64,000 bases of DNA. Origin: Verrucomicrobiota bacterium. GTDB lineage: Bacteria > Verrucomicrobiota > Verrucomicrobiia > Limisphaerales > VHCN01. Location of the stretch: NCBI GenBank assembly GCA_016871675.1, contig VHCN01000010.1, forward strand, positions 1 through 64,000, written 5' to 3'. The translations under genes and the position numbers were made by a program. Below the pieces are notes generated by a model, which worked only from the letters and a program-made list of their open reading frames with translations, made no database searches and was not told where the DNA came from. Position 1 is the first letter of the stretch. The number at the start of each line of letters is the position of its first letter. This document shows, in pieces, positions 15,470 through 23,508 of the stretch.

Positions 15470-16074
15470 TTCGTGTCCTTCTGCTCTGGGCCCTCGACGG
15501 GCCCGTTGAACTGACTCATTGCCTTCGACAACCCGCCCGCCAGCCAGCACTCGACCTGGCTTGCCGCGCGGTCCAAGACTGTCGCGACGCATTCGGCCTC
15601 GGCCTTCGCGAAGCGTCCCAGCACATGGCCGGTGATTTCCCGCACCGCCGGGTCGCGCCGGCCGATGCCCATCCGTAGCCGCGCGTAATGGCGCGTGCCG
15701 AGGTGCCGCTCCACGGACTCGAGCCCGTGATGCCCGCCCGCGCTGCCGTTGCCGCGCATGCGGATGCTGCCCAGCGGCAGGTCGGCATCGTCCACCGCCA
15801 CGAGCACCCGTTCCAGCGGCACGTGGTAAAACGCGCGCGCCGCCTGCACGGCTGAGCCGCTCTCGTTCATGAACGTCTGCGGCTCGCAGAGCAACACGCG
15901 CCGGTCGGCGACTCCGGCCTCGGCCATGCGCGCGTCAAACTTTCTGACGGTCTTCCAGACGGCCCGCCAGCGCGCGGCGAGCGCATCGGCGAGCATGAAC
16001 CCGATGTTGTGGCGCGTCCGTTCGTATTCGGCGCCCGGGTTGCCCAAGCCCGCGATGAGATACAGGTTCTCCAT
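15466..16074 (-). CDS. pth: Peptidyl-tRNA hydrolase
   Basis: Pth, 202 residues, releases tRNA from peptidyl-tRNA that drops off the ribosome. ATG 16074 gives MENLYLIAGLGNPGAEYERTR. The catalytic histidine is H22 (TRHNIGF) and the substrate-binding asparagine N12 (GNPG). The DDADLPLGSIRMRGNGSAGGH loop carries the conserved aspartate and the glycine-rich tRNA-binding segment, with GHHGLESV following. The stop overlaps the rpsF GTG. It follows rplY by 66 bases, the common rplY(ctc)-pth pairing. Confidence 0.96.
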   Translation of the reverse strand: MENLYLIAGLGNPGAEYERTRHNIGFMLADALAARWRAVWKTVRKFDARMAEAGVADRRVLLCEPQTFMNESGSAVQAARAFYHVPLERVLVAVDDADLPLGSIRMRGNGSAGGHHGLESVERHLGTRHYARLRMGIGRRDPAVREITGHVLGRFAKAEAECVATVLDRAASQVECWLAGGLSKAMSQFNGPVEGPEQKDTK

Positions 16075-16140
16075 CGCAGCCTCGCAGTCGCCCGCGTCCG
16101 GTTCCCCGCCCAAGGCAGTGGCCGGAAGCACGGTCGAAAG

Positions 16141-16941
16141 CTACTTCTTTTTCTCCGGCTTCTTCTCTTCTTTTGCCGGTGCAGCGCCCTTGGCGGGGGC
16201 GGCGGCCTTGGCCGCGGCCTTGTCGTCGGGTTTTGCGGCGGCTCTGTCGCCCTTTGCGGCCTTCGCATCCTTCGCGTCGGCGGGGGCGGCGCCTTCTTCG
16301 TCTTTCTTTTCCTTGATCATCTCGACCTCGGTCGGCGCCTCGGCGGCGGCGGCCGCGGCCGCGGCCTCCTGCTCCTCGGTGATGGGCGCGACGACCGCGA
16401 TGACGGGGACTTTCTTGTCACCCAAAATCTCGACGCCTTCGGGCGCAGGGATTTCGCCGATGTGGATGATCTTGCCGATGTCGAGGGCGGAGACGTCCAC
16501 CGAAAGGGTTTCGGGAAGGTCCTTCGGGAAGGCGCGGATACGGAGCTTGAAGAGGACGTGTTCGAGGGTGCCGCCGTTCTTGACGCCGATGGCCTCGCCG
16601 ACGGTTTCGACAGGGACGCTGATGGCGACCTTCTCGTCTTCCTTCACCTCGTGGAAGTCCACGTGGAGGACCTTGCCGGAAAGGGGATGGTGCTGGACCT
16701 CCTGCACGAGGGCGAGGCGCTTGGGGCGGTCGTCGCCGTTGACGGCGAGGTCCACGAGGATGTTCTCGGAGACCGAGTGCTTGAGGAGCAGGCTGAACTC
16801 CTTGTCGCTGAGCGCGAGGCTCTGGGACTGGAGTTGCCGGCCGTAAATGACGGCGGGCACGAGGCCCTGGGCCCGGAGTTTCTTGACCGCGGTGCGGCGG
16901 GTGGCCGTGCGCGGGGACGCGGAGAGTGCGACTGATTTCAT
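16141..16941 (-). CDS. rplY: 50S ribosomal protein bL25 (Ctc form) with Ala/Lys-rich tail
   Basis: Ribosomal protein bL25 of the long general-stress (Ctc/TL5) form, which binds 5S rRNA. ATG 16941 gives MKSVALSASPRTATRRTAVKKLR. The N-terminal 5S-binding domain is at about 1-95 (LVPAVIYGRQ, HVDFHEVKEDEKVAISVPV). The Ctc beta domain is at about 96-185 (IGVKNGGTLEHVLFKLRIRAFPKDLPETLSVDVSALDIG, whose text is highly typical). Residues 190-266 are low complexity, Ala/Glu then Ala/Lys (AAAKAAAPAKGAAPAKEEKK), a tail longer than in most relatives. It lies between prs and pth. Confidence 0.95.
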   Translation of the reverse strand: MKSVALSASPRTATRRTAVKKLRAQGLVPAVIYGRQLQSQSLALSDKEFSLLLKHSVSENILVDLAVNGDDRPKRLALVQEVQHHPLSGKVLHVDFHEVKEDEKVAISVPVETVGEAIGVKNGGTLEHVLFKLRIRAFPKDLPETLSVDVSALDIGKIIHIGEIPAPEGVEILGDKKVPVIAVVAPITEEQEAAAAAAAAEAPTEVEMIKEKKDEEGAAPADAKDAKAAKGDRAAAKPDDKAAAKAAAPAKGAAPAKEEKKPEKKK

Positions 16942-16978
16942 GTCAAATTCTACCTCGGGTCCGCGGCTGAACCCACGT

Positions 16979-17923
16979 TCAGCCGGCGCGCCCGCCCTTA
17001 AATTCAAACAGCGATGTCACCGAGGAATTGCTGTGAATCCGCTTGATGGCTTCGCCGAGCATTCCTGCGACGGAAAGGGTCGTGATGCGCACCCCGTCTA
17101 TCGCAGGGCGCTGGACAGTATCAGTGGTGATGAGTTCGTCAATCTTCGATTTGCGCAATCTTTCGATGCCCAGTTGATTGAGAATGGCGTGGGAAACGCA
17201 GGCGTAAATGCGCCTCGCGCCCTTGCGCCGGAGCAGCTTGGCCGCCGTCGTCAGCGTGCCGGCCGTCTCGGTCAGGTCGTCCACCAGCAGCACGTTCTTG
17301 CCGCGGATTTCGCCGATGACGCTCATGGACTCGACCTCGGTGGCGCTCTTGCGGCGCTTGGCGACGATGGCCAGTCCGGCCTCCAGGAACTGCGAATACG
17401 CGTAGGCCATCTTCAACCCGCCGACGTCGGGACTCACCACCACGAGGTCGGGGATTTCCTTGCCGAGCAGGTAGTCGAACATCACGGGCGCCGCGTAGAG
17501 ATGGTCCACGGGGATGTCGAAGAAGCCCTGAATCTGCTGCGCGTGCAGGTCCATCGTCAGCACCCGGTTCGCGCCCGCGGCGACGAGCAGGTTGGCGACG
17601 AGCTTGGCCGTGATGGGCACGCGCGGCTGGTCTTTGCGATCCTGCCGCGCGTAACCGTAGAAGGGCAGCACCGCGGTGATGCGCGAGGCGCTCGACCGGC
17701 GCAGCGCGTCCATCATGATGAACAACTCCATCAAGTGATGGTTGGTCGGCGGACTCGTGGACTGGACGATGAACACATCCTCGCCGCGGACGTTCTCGTC
17801 AATCTTCACAAACGTCTCGCCATCGGGGAACGCCGACACGGTGCACTTGCCCAGATCGATGCCCATGTATTCGCAGATGGCCCTGGCAAGGGGCTCGTTG
17901 GATGTGCCGCTGAATACTTTCAA
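16979..17923 (-). CDS. prs: Ribose-phosphate pyrophosphokinase (PRPP synthetase)
   Basis: Prs, 314 residues, makes PRPP from ribose 5-phosphate and ATP for nucleotide, His and Trp synthesis. The start is taken as TTG at 17923 (LKVFSGTSNEPLARAI) because GGAG lies 9 bases upstream and the family N terminus begins here; longer in-frame starts add non-homologous text. Family motifs: FPDGET, FYGYARQDRKDQPRVPI, TMDLHAQQIQGFF, the PRPP loop VLLVDDLTETAGTL (catalysis-related DDLTETAGT), and VSPDVGG. It heads the rplY-pth-rpsF-ssb-rplI series, 37 bases from rplY. Confidence 0.95.
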   Translation of the reverse strand: MKVFSGTSNEPLARAICEYMGIDLGKCTVSAFPDGETFVKIDENVRGEDVFIVQSTSPPTNHHLMELFIMMDALRRSSASRITAVLPFYGYARQDRKDQPRVPITAKLVANLLVAAGANRVLTMDLHAQQIQGFFDIPVDHLYAAPVMFDYLLGKEIPDLVVVSPDVGGLKMAYAYSQFLEAGLAIVAKRRKSATEVESMSVIGEIRGKNVLLVDDLTETAGTLTTAAKLLRRKGARRIYACVSHAILNQLGIERLRKSKIDELITTDTVQRPAIDGVRITTLSVAGMLGEAIKRIHSNSSVTSLFEFKGGRAG

Positions 17924-18041
17924 GGTGCGTGGCTCCGTGGGTCTCTCACGGCGACATGTTTTCCGTCCGTGGCCGCCGAGTTGTGCGCGGACTGTATCAG
18001 CGAGCAAAGGGCAGGCAAGTGCGAATCGGCCGCGACGCCAC

Positions 18042-20201
18042 TCACACAACCTCCACCGGGCACTTGGGCAGGGAGTTGAGGAAGTCGCGGCCGTAGCGTT
18101 TGGCGAGGACGCGGTTGTCGAGGATGACGACGATGCCCGTGTCGGACTTGGTGCGGATGAGCCGGCCGACGCCCTGGCGGAATCTCAGCACGGCCTCGGG
18201 CAGCGAGAGTTCCATGAAGGAGTTGCCCCCGCGCGCCTCGATGGCCTCGAGCTTCGCCTCGATGAGCGGGTGGTCGGGCACGGCGAAGGGCAGCCGGGTG
18301 ATGATCACGTTGCTCAACGCCTCGCCCGGCACGTCCACGCCCTGCCAGAAGCTCGCGGTGCCGAAGAGCACCGAGTTCACGTCCTCCTTGAAGTGCTCGA
18401 GCATCGTGTTGCGTGGCATGCCGGTGCCTTGGACGAAGCATTTCACGCCGAGCCGCCCGAAGAATGGCTCCATTCGCGAGCCGACGTCCTGCATGAGCTT
18501 CGTGCTTGTGAACAGCACGAACGCCTTGCCGTGGGTCATTTTCACGAAGTGCCCGATCCAATGCTCAAGGGCCCCGGCGTAGTCGGCGTCGCGCGGGTCG
18601 GGCATGCGGTTGGCGACGAACACCTTCATCTGCCGCTCGTAGTCGAAAGGCGAGCCCACCTGCAGCAGCGTGGCGTTTTCCGCGCCGACCTGCCGCGCGA
18701 AGTAATCCATCCCGCCGCCCGCTGTTGCGGGGTTCGGGCCGCGGGTTGCGGGCCTGGGCGGGCGTTCGGAATCCGCCGCCTCGATGCCGGGCGGTGAAAC
18801 CTGCGTGGCCAGCGTCGCGCTGGTCATCACCACCGATGTCCCGCGTTCAAACAGCCGGCGGCGCAGGTAATCCGCCACGCGGACCGGCGCGGCGTTGAGC
18901 GAGAGGGTGCGCTGCACCTTGCCGCCGCGCTCGACCCAGTAAACGTGATCCTCGGCGGTCTGGCTCAGGAATGCCGCCACGGCGCCCCGCAGTTCGAGCA
19001 GCCGCCGGTTGCATTCGGCGAGTTCCTCCGCCATTTCCTTGTCCCCGGACTGCTTGATCAGCTCGCTCACGGCCTCGCGCACGCGCGTGATCGGGAGCGT
19101 GAGCGAGTCTTTCACGAGGTCGGGCCTGCGGATGCGCAGTTCGGTCCACGCCCGCGCGCGGCCGGCGGCGGATTCGGGCGCGGCGCGGCGCGAAGTGGCC
19201 GGAGCGGGCGCGGCGCGGAGTTCCTCGCACGCCTCCTCGATCTTGTGGAAGAAGCCATCGGCCTCGCCGAGCAGGTCGGCGACGAGCTTCACCGCTCCGC
19301 CCTGCCGCAACACCGCGAGCAGGCCTTTCTCCGTGCGCGGGTTCCACAGCCGCTGCAGCGCGTAACGCACCTGCCCGCTGGAGATGTTGAGGCCGATGTG
19401 CTTCGCGGCGACCTGCTCCATCGTGTGCGCCTCGTCGAAGATGAGGAAGTCGTTCTTGAACAGGATGCCCTCGCTGTCGCCCTCCTCTTCCATGGCGCCG
19501 AGCAGTGTGAAGAAAAGCGTGTGGTTCACCACGAGCACGTCGGCCGAAAGGAACCGCTGGCGCGCGCGCTGGAAAAAGCACACGTCCCGGTCCTTCGCGA
19601 AGTCGCTGTCGCGTCCGCAAAGCTTCGGCGAGCACAGCCCGCGCTCGGAGCACACTTGCGCCCACACTTTTGGATCGGGCTCGGTGTCGAAGTCCGACAA
19701 GCTGCCGTCGGTGGTCCGCTTCGACCATTCGAAGACGCGCTTGAGTTCCTCCTGCTCGGGCGAGGTGAAGAGGTGGTCGGCCTGCAGCATCGCCTTGTGG
19801 AGCCGGCGCAGGCACAGATAATTCCCGCGGCCCTTGAGGAGCGTGTGCGAGAACTTCACCGGAAGGATCGCCTCGAGCATTGGCAGGTCCTTTTGCGAGA
19901 GTTGCTCCTGCAAGTTGATGGTGTGCGTGGAGACGACGGCCTTCCGCCCGTGCGCGGTGGCGCAGAGGACGGCCGGGATGAGATACGCGAGCGACTTGCC
20001 GACGCCCGTGCCCGCCTCGACCGCGAGGTGCGAGTGGTCGAGCAGCGCGCGTGTGACGGCCACGGCCATCTGCTGCTGCTGCGGGCGATACTCGAAGTTC
20101 TTCGCGCGCGCGAGCCGACCGGCCGGGCCGAAAAACTCCCCGACCTGCGCGACGAGGTCGGTCACACCGGCGGCGGGCTGGGCTTCGTCAAGGCTGATCA
20201 C
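18042..20201 (-). CDS. dinG: DinG-family ATP-dependent DNA helicase (Rad3/XPD-like)
   Basis: Superfamily 2 helicase of the DinG/Rad3 type, 719 residues, which would unwind DNA 5'-3' including R-loops and structured DNA. GTG 20201 is chosen because the family text starts soon after (GEFFGPAGRLARAKNFEYRPQQ). The Walker A is AGTGVGKS at 63-70 and the DEAH box is IFDEAHTMEQV. Four cysteines for the Fe-S cluster sit between them (NYLCLRRL, CSERGLCSPKLC, DVCFF). The C-terminal half has HFKEDVNSVLFGTASFWQGVDVPGEALSNVII and the motif VI QGVGRLIRT. It has no N-terminal exonuclease domain, unlike the Gram-positive DinG. Confidence 0.93.
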   Translation of the reverse strand: MISLDEAQPAAGVTDLVAQVGEFFGPAGRLARAKNFEYRPQQQQMAVAVTRALLDHSHLAVEAGTGVGKSLAYLIPAVLCATAHGRKAVVSTHTINLQEQLSQKDLPMLEAILPVKFSHTLLKGRGNYLCLRRLHKAMLQADHLFTSPEQEELKRVFEWSKRTTDGSLSDFDTEPDPKVWAQVCSERGLCSPKLCGRDSDFAKDRDVCFFQRARQRFLSADVLVVNHTLFFTLLGAMEEEGDSEGILFKNDFLIFDEAHTMEQVAAKHIGLNISSGQVRYALQRLWNPRTEKGLLAVLRQGGAVKLVADLLGEADGFFHKIEEACEELRAAPAPATSRRAAPESAAGRARAWTELRIRRPDLVKDSLTLPITRVREAVSELIKQSGDKEMAEELAECNRRLLELRGAVAAFLSQTAEDHVYWVERGGKVQRTLSLNAAPVRVADYLRRRLFERGTSVVMTSATLATQVSPPGIEAADSERPPRPATRGPNPATAGGGMDYFARQVGAENATLLQVGSPFDYERQMKVFVANRMPDPRDADYAGALEHWIGHFVKMTHGKAFVLFTSTKLMQDVGSRMEPFFGRLGVKCFVQGTGMPRNTMLEHFKEDVNSVLFGTASFWQGVDVPGEALSNVIITRLPFAVPDHPLIEAKLEAIEARGGNSFMELSLPEAVLRFRQGVGRLIRTKSDTGIVVILDNRVLAKRYGRDFLNSLPKCPVEVV

Positions 20202-20361
20202 GCGATCCCGCGGCTGCGGGACGCCGAGCCTGCACCGCCGCCGCGTCCGTTGCAAGGAGGCCCGCGCGCGCGGGCGACCAGTTCGGGCTGGGTCGCGTGA
20301 CGAAGTAACCGCGGCCGCCTCGAATCCTCGCGCGGCGCGCGGCGTCAGGCATTCACCTGCC

Positions 20362-21057
20362 ATGCATGCGAATTCACTCCTTCTCGCCGCGCTGGTTTTC
20401 GCACATCCCGCGGCCATGCCCGCCGCCGACGCGCCGCACAACACGCTCACCGAAGCCGAGAAGCGGGCCGGGTGGAAACTGCTCTTCGACGGCAAGTCAC
20501 TCGCGAACTGGCGCGGCATCAAGAAACCCGGCCCGCCCGAGAGCGGCTGGGAGATCAAGGACGGCGCGCTCACGTGCGTGAAGGGCGGCAAGGGCGGCAA
20601 CCTGCTGTCGGTGGAGACCTACGAGCAGTTCGAGTTCGCGTGGGAGTGGAAGATGCCGCCGCGCTCCAACAACGGGGTGAAATACTTTTTCAGCGAAGCC
20701 ACGGGCGTCGGGCACGAGTATCAACTGCTGGACGACGTGCTCACCAAGGACACGTTGTCGAGTTGCGCGTCGTTCTATCTCATCGTCGCGCCCGACCCGG
20801 AGAAGAAGAAGCTCAAGCCGTGGGGCGAATGGAACTCGTCGCGAATCCTGGTGAAGGGAAACCACGTCGAGCACTGGCTCAACGGCGAGAAGGTGGTCGA
20901 ATACGACTGCGGCGATCCCCAAATCCTCGAGCGTGTGTCCAGGTCAAAGTTCAAGAACGCCGCCGGCTTCGGCACGCGGCGGCGCGGGCACCTCCTGCTC
21001 ACGTATCACTCCGACGAGTGCAGCTTCCGAAACGTGAAGGTGCGCGAGATTCAGTAG
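20362..21057 (+). CDS. Secreted DUF1080 (3-keto-disaccharide hydrolase-like) protein
   Basis: A 231-residue exported protein of the DUF1080 family, a concanavalin-like beta-sandwich. Some members hydrolyse 3-keto-glycosides after a 3-dehydrogenase acts. ATG 20362 opens a signal peptide (MHANSLLLAALVFAHPAAMPAADA). The family opening GWKLLFDGKSLANWRG is at about residues 37-52. DGALTCVKGGKGGNLLS, FEFAWEWKMPPRSNNGVKYF, KPWGEWNSSRILVKGNHVEHWLNGEKVVEYD and a final KNVKVREIQ-like strand all fit. Probably periplasmic. The activity is inferred from the family only. Confidence 0.9.
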   Translation: MHANSLLLAALVFAHPAAMPAADAPHNTLTEAEKRAGWKLLFDGKSLANWRGIKKPGPPESGWEIKDGALTCVKGGKGGNLLSVETYEQFEFAWEWKMPPRSNNGVKYFFSEATGVGHEYQLLDDVLTKDTLSSCASFYLIVAPDPEKKKLKPWGEWNSSRILVKGNHVEHWLNGEKVVEYDCGDPQILERVSRSKFKNAAGFGTRRRGHLLLTYHSDECSFRNVKVREIQ

Positions 21058-21072
21058 TTGTCGGCGGCCGGG

Positions 21073-22458
21073 TCACGAGGGGAGGCCGCGGACCCGCGGC
21101 GCGTTCGCACCCGGTTCCTGTTCCTTCCGCTTCAACCCCGCGCGCGCCGCGTAATCAATGAACTCCTCGGCGGTTGCTTTGGCCTTTGCCGCGTCGGGAG
21201 CCTTCGCGTCCGCGAGCGCGATGATCGCCTCCTCGGCGCGCACCGCCGCGGGCGAGCCGGGGAAGAGCGCGACAATCCGCGCGTGCGCGGCGCGGGCTGC
21301 GGCCGGGTCGCGGCCGATGCGCAGGTTCAGGTCCGCGGCGCGGTTCAGCCACCGGACGACCTGCTTCTGCGGTTGGTGCGGCGCGGCAATGAGTTGTTCG
21401 AGCTGGTCAAGCGCGAGGTCGAGCCGCTGGTAGTGATCGGCGTAGATGAGCGCGAGTTCCTCCCGCGCCTCCCAGTCCGACGGATAATGCTGAAGCCGCT
21501 CGACATAGCGCTGCGCCTTTTGCCCGGCCGATTCCTCCTCGGGCGCCTTGACGGCGAGCTTCATGCCGCGCAATCCCAGGTCGCGCTCATACTCGGGCAT
21601 CACCACGGACTCGCGTTTCTCGCGCGGGCCCGCCGTGGCCAGGCGCGAGAGCCGCTGGATCGTCTGTTGTTCGAGCTCGGTGCCCGGGAACGCCGAGACG
21701 ATGCGCTCGAGCGCGGCCGTCGCGCCCGCGGTGTCGCCGGTCTTGAGCAGCCAGTCCGCGAGCGTGTTCAGCGCGTAGCTCACTTGATGCGGCTCGCGCG
21801 CTGTCTGCGCCAGCGCCTCCTTGACCGTGCGTGTGGCGGCGGCGAGGTCGTTGAAATTCTCCGCCTGCACCGACGCGATGAACATCATGCCGTCGAAGTC
21901 CTCCGGGAACCGCTCCAGCTCGGCGCGCACGAGCGCGATGGCCTCGGGATAACGGCCGCGCATGCGTTGCGCGTGCGCCTGCGAGTAACAGGCCTTGTGG
22001 TCGGGCTCGTCGCCGCCCTCAAACATGCTCGTGAACGGCCGGGCCAGCATCGCGCCGATGTTCGGCGCCCACATCACGGACATGCCGACACCCACCACCG
22101 CCAGCAGCGGCACACCGTAAATGCCGAGCATCGGCACGGCGAATCCCGCGAGCACGATCAGTCCCAGCGAAACCATCCACTTGACCACGAGCCGCACCGG
22201 GTCGTCCTGCGTGTGATAAAGCCACACGAGGCCGAGCACGCCGGCGAAATACGAGCCCTTCACCAGCACCACGAGCCCCGAGCCGAAATTCGGACCGAAC
22301 AGGGGCAGCAGGAGGAATAGCCCCGCGATGAGCCGCCGCCGGCTCCGCGCCTCGCCGCGAAGCTGCTTTGTGCGGTTCAGCTCGACGAGGAATCCGGCGA
22401 CGAACGCCGCGCACACCACGAGTTGCGCCGAGGCCGCGATGAGTTCCAGGATGGGCAT
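21073..22458 (-). CDS. TPR-repeat membrane protein of unknown function
   Basis: A 461-residue protein starting at ATG 22458 (MPILELIAASAQLVV). The first 125 residues contain about four hydrophobic helices (AQLVVCAAFVAGFLVEL, LIAGLFLLLPLFGP, YFAGVLGLVWLYH, WMVSLGLIVLAGFAVPMLG). From about residue 180 the text is tetratricopeptide-like: QAHAQRMRGRYPEAIALVRAELERFPEDFDGMM, LNTLADWLLKTGDTAGATAALERIVSAFPG, ELALIYADHYQRLDLALDQLEQLI. Overall this looks like a membrane-anchored scaffold with a soluble TPR domain. It is divergent from ubiE. No catalytic motif was seen. Confidence 0.82.
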   Translation of the reverse strand: MPILELIAASAQLVVCAAFVAGFLVELNRTKQLRGEARSRRRLIAGLFLLLPLFGPNFGSGLVVLVKGSYFAGVLGLVWLYHTQDDPVRLVVKWMVSLGLIVLAGFAVPMLGIYGVPLLAVVGVGMSVMWAPNIGAMLARPFTSMFEGGDEPDHKACYSQAHAQRMRGRYPEAIALVRAELERFPEDFDGMMFIASVQAENFNDLAAATRTVKEALAQTAREPHQVSYALNTLADWLLKTGDTAGATAALERIVSAFPGTELEQQTIQRLSRLATAGPREKRESVVMPEYERDLGLRGMKLAVKAPEEESAGQKAQRYVERLQHYPSDWEAREELALIYADHYQRLDLALDQLEQLIAAPHQPQKQVVRWLNRAADLNLRIGRDPAAARAAHARIVALFPGSPAAVRAEEAIIALADAKAPDAAKAKATAEEFIDYAARAGLKRKEQEPGANAPRVRGLPS

Positions 22459-22569
22459 GGGCGTGTGGCGGACTGTGCTTCGCGCTCCGGGGCTTGGCAA
22501 GAGTCGACCCGGCAAAGTCACCCCGCGCGCGAGTCGCAAGTTGCCGAGCCGTTGTGTTACGCTTGCCGC

Positions 22570-23337
22570 GTGGCCAATCGCTACTACGCGGCGGGCGCGC
22601 CGCGCGCGGAGAAGGTCGGCGACCTTTTTGCCGGCATCGCGGACCGCTACGACCTGCTCAACGACCTGCAAAGCTTCGGCCTGCACCGTCGGTGGAAGCG
22701 GCAGCTTGTCGAACTCGCGCGCGTGAAGCCGGGCGACACCGCGCTCGACCTGTGCTGCGGCACGGGCGACGTCGCCTTCGCGCTCGCCCGCGCGGGCGCG
22801 GAAGTCACGGGACTCGACTTCAGCGAGCCGATGCTCCAAGTCGCGCGCGAAAGAAGTTCACAGTTCGAGGCTGACGGGACGGCGAATCGAACCCCGGCCA
22901 ATCCCCAACCGGCCATCCGCCATCCGCATTTCATCCAAGGTGACGCGCTTCGCACGCCGTTCGCGGACGCGAGCTTCGCCGTGGTGAGCATCAGCTATGG
23001 ACTGCGCAACCTCGCGGACTTCGACGCCGGGCTGCGCGAGATGTGGCGCGTCACGCGGCCGGGCGCGCGGTTGCTCGTGCTCGATTTCGGCAGGCCCGAC
23101 AACGCGCTCTGGCGATCGATCTACTTTGGCTGGCTCCGCTGCGCGGTGCCGGTGCTCGGCCGCGTCTTCTGCCGGAACGCGCCGGCTTACGCTTACATCC
23201 ACGAGTCGCTTCTGCACTACCCGGCGCAACGCGGCGTGGAGGCGAAGCTCCGCGAACTCGGCGCGGTGAACTTGCGCACGATCAACCTCGTCGGCGGGGC
23301 GATGAGCATCAACGTGGGAGAGAAGCGAAAGGCATGA
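22570..23337 (+). CDS. ubiE: Ubiquinone/menaquinone C-methyltransferase
   Basis: SAM-dependent methyltransferase of the UbiE/MenG family, 255 residues, acting on demethylmenaquinone (and 2-polyprenyl-benzoquinol). The start is a GTG at 22570 (VANRYYAAGAPRAEKVGDLF). The family block FAGIADRYDLLNDLQSFGLHRRWKR is followed by SAM motif I LDLCCGTGDVA, motif II HFIQGDALRTPFADASF and the characteristic SISYGLRNLADFDAGLREMWRVTRPG. The C-terminal YIHESLLHYPA resembles the usual YLxESI. An unusual in-frame insertion (about residues 96-121, ending NPQPAIRHP) interrupts the domain between motif I and motif II and coincides with a repeat tract. Confidence 0.94.
   Translation: MANRYYAAGAPRAEKVGDLFAGIADRYDLLNDLQSFGLHRRWKRQLVELARVKPGDTALDLCCGTGDVAFALARAGAEVTGLDFSEPMLQVARERSSQFEADGTANRTPANPQPAIRHPHFIQGDALRTPFADASFAVVSISYGLRNLADFDAGLREMWRVTRPGARLLVLDFGRPDNALWRSIYFGWLRCAVPVLGRVFCRNAPAYAYIHESLLHYPAQRGVEAKLRELGAVNLRTINLVGGAMSINVGEKRKA
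22855..22932 (+). repeat. Heptad-like mini-repeat tract inside ubiE
   Basis: Degenerate copies of a CCGGCCA/ATCCGCC unit: ACCCCGGCCAATCCCCAACC, then GGCCATCCGCCATCCGCAT. The tract adds about 25 residues in frame (SSQFEADGTANRTPANPQP and on) before the HFIQGD motif. Its style matches the tracts in mutL and at 53247-53270. Confidence 0.5.
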
Positions 23338-23508
23338 AGGCTGACGTGGCGGATCGCCGAATCGTCGGTCGCTCTCCCCGGGTCATCCTTCGATTCCCGT
23401 TCTTCGAACCTGTGCTGCCCCGACCGCCCCGCCCGGAGCGGGACGGGTGAGGGGTGGCCGGGCGGGTTAAGTTGAACCCATCGCGCGCCGCGGCGGCCGG
23501 AGATTCAC

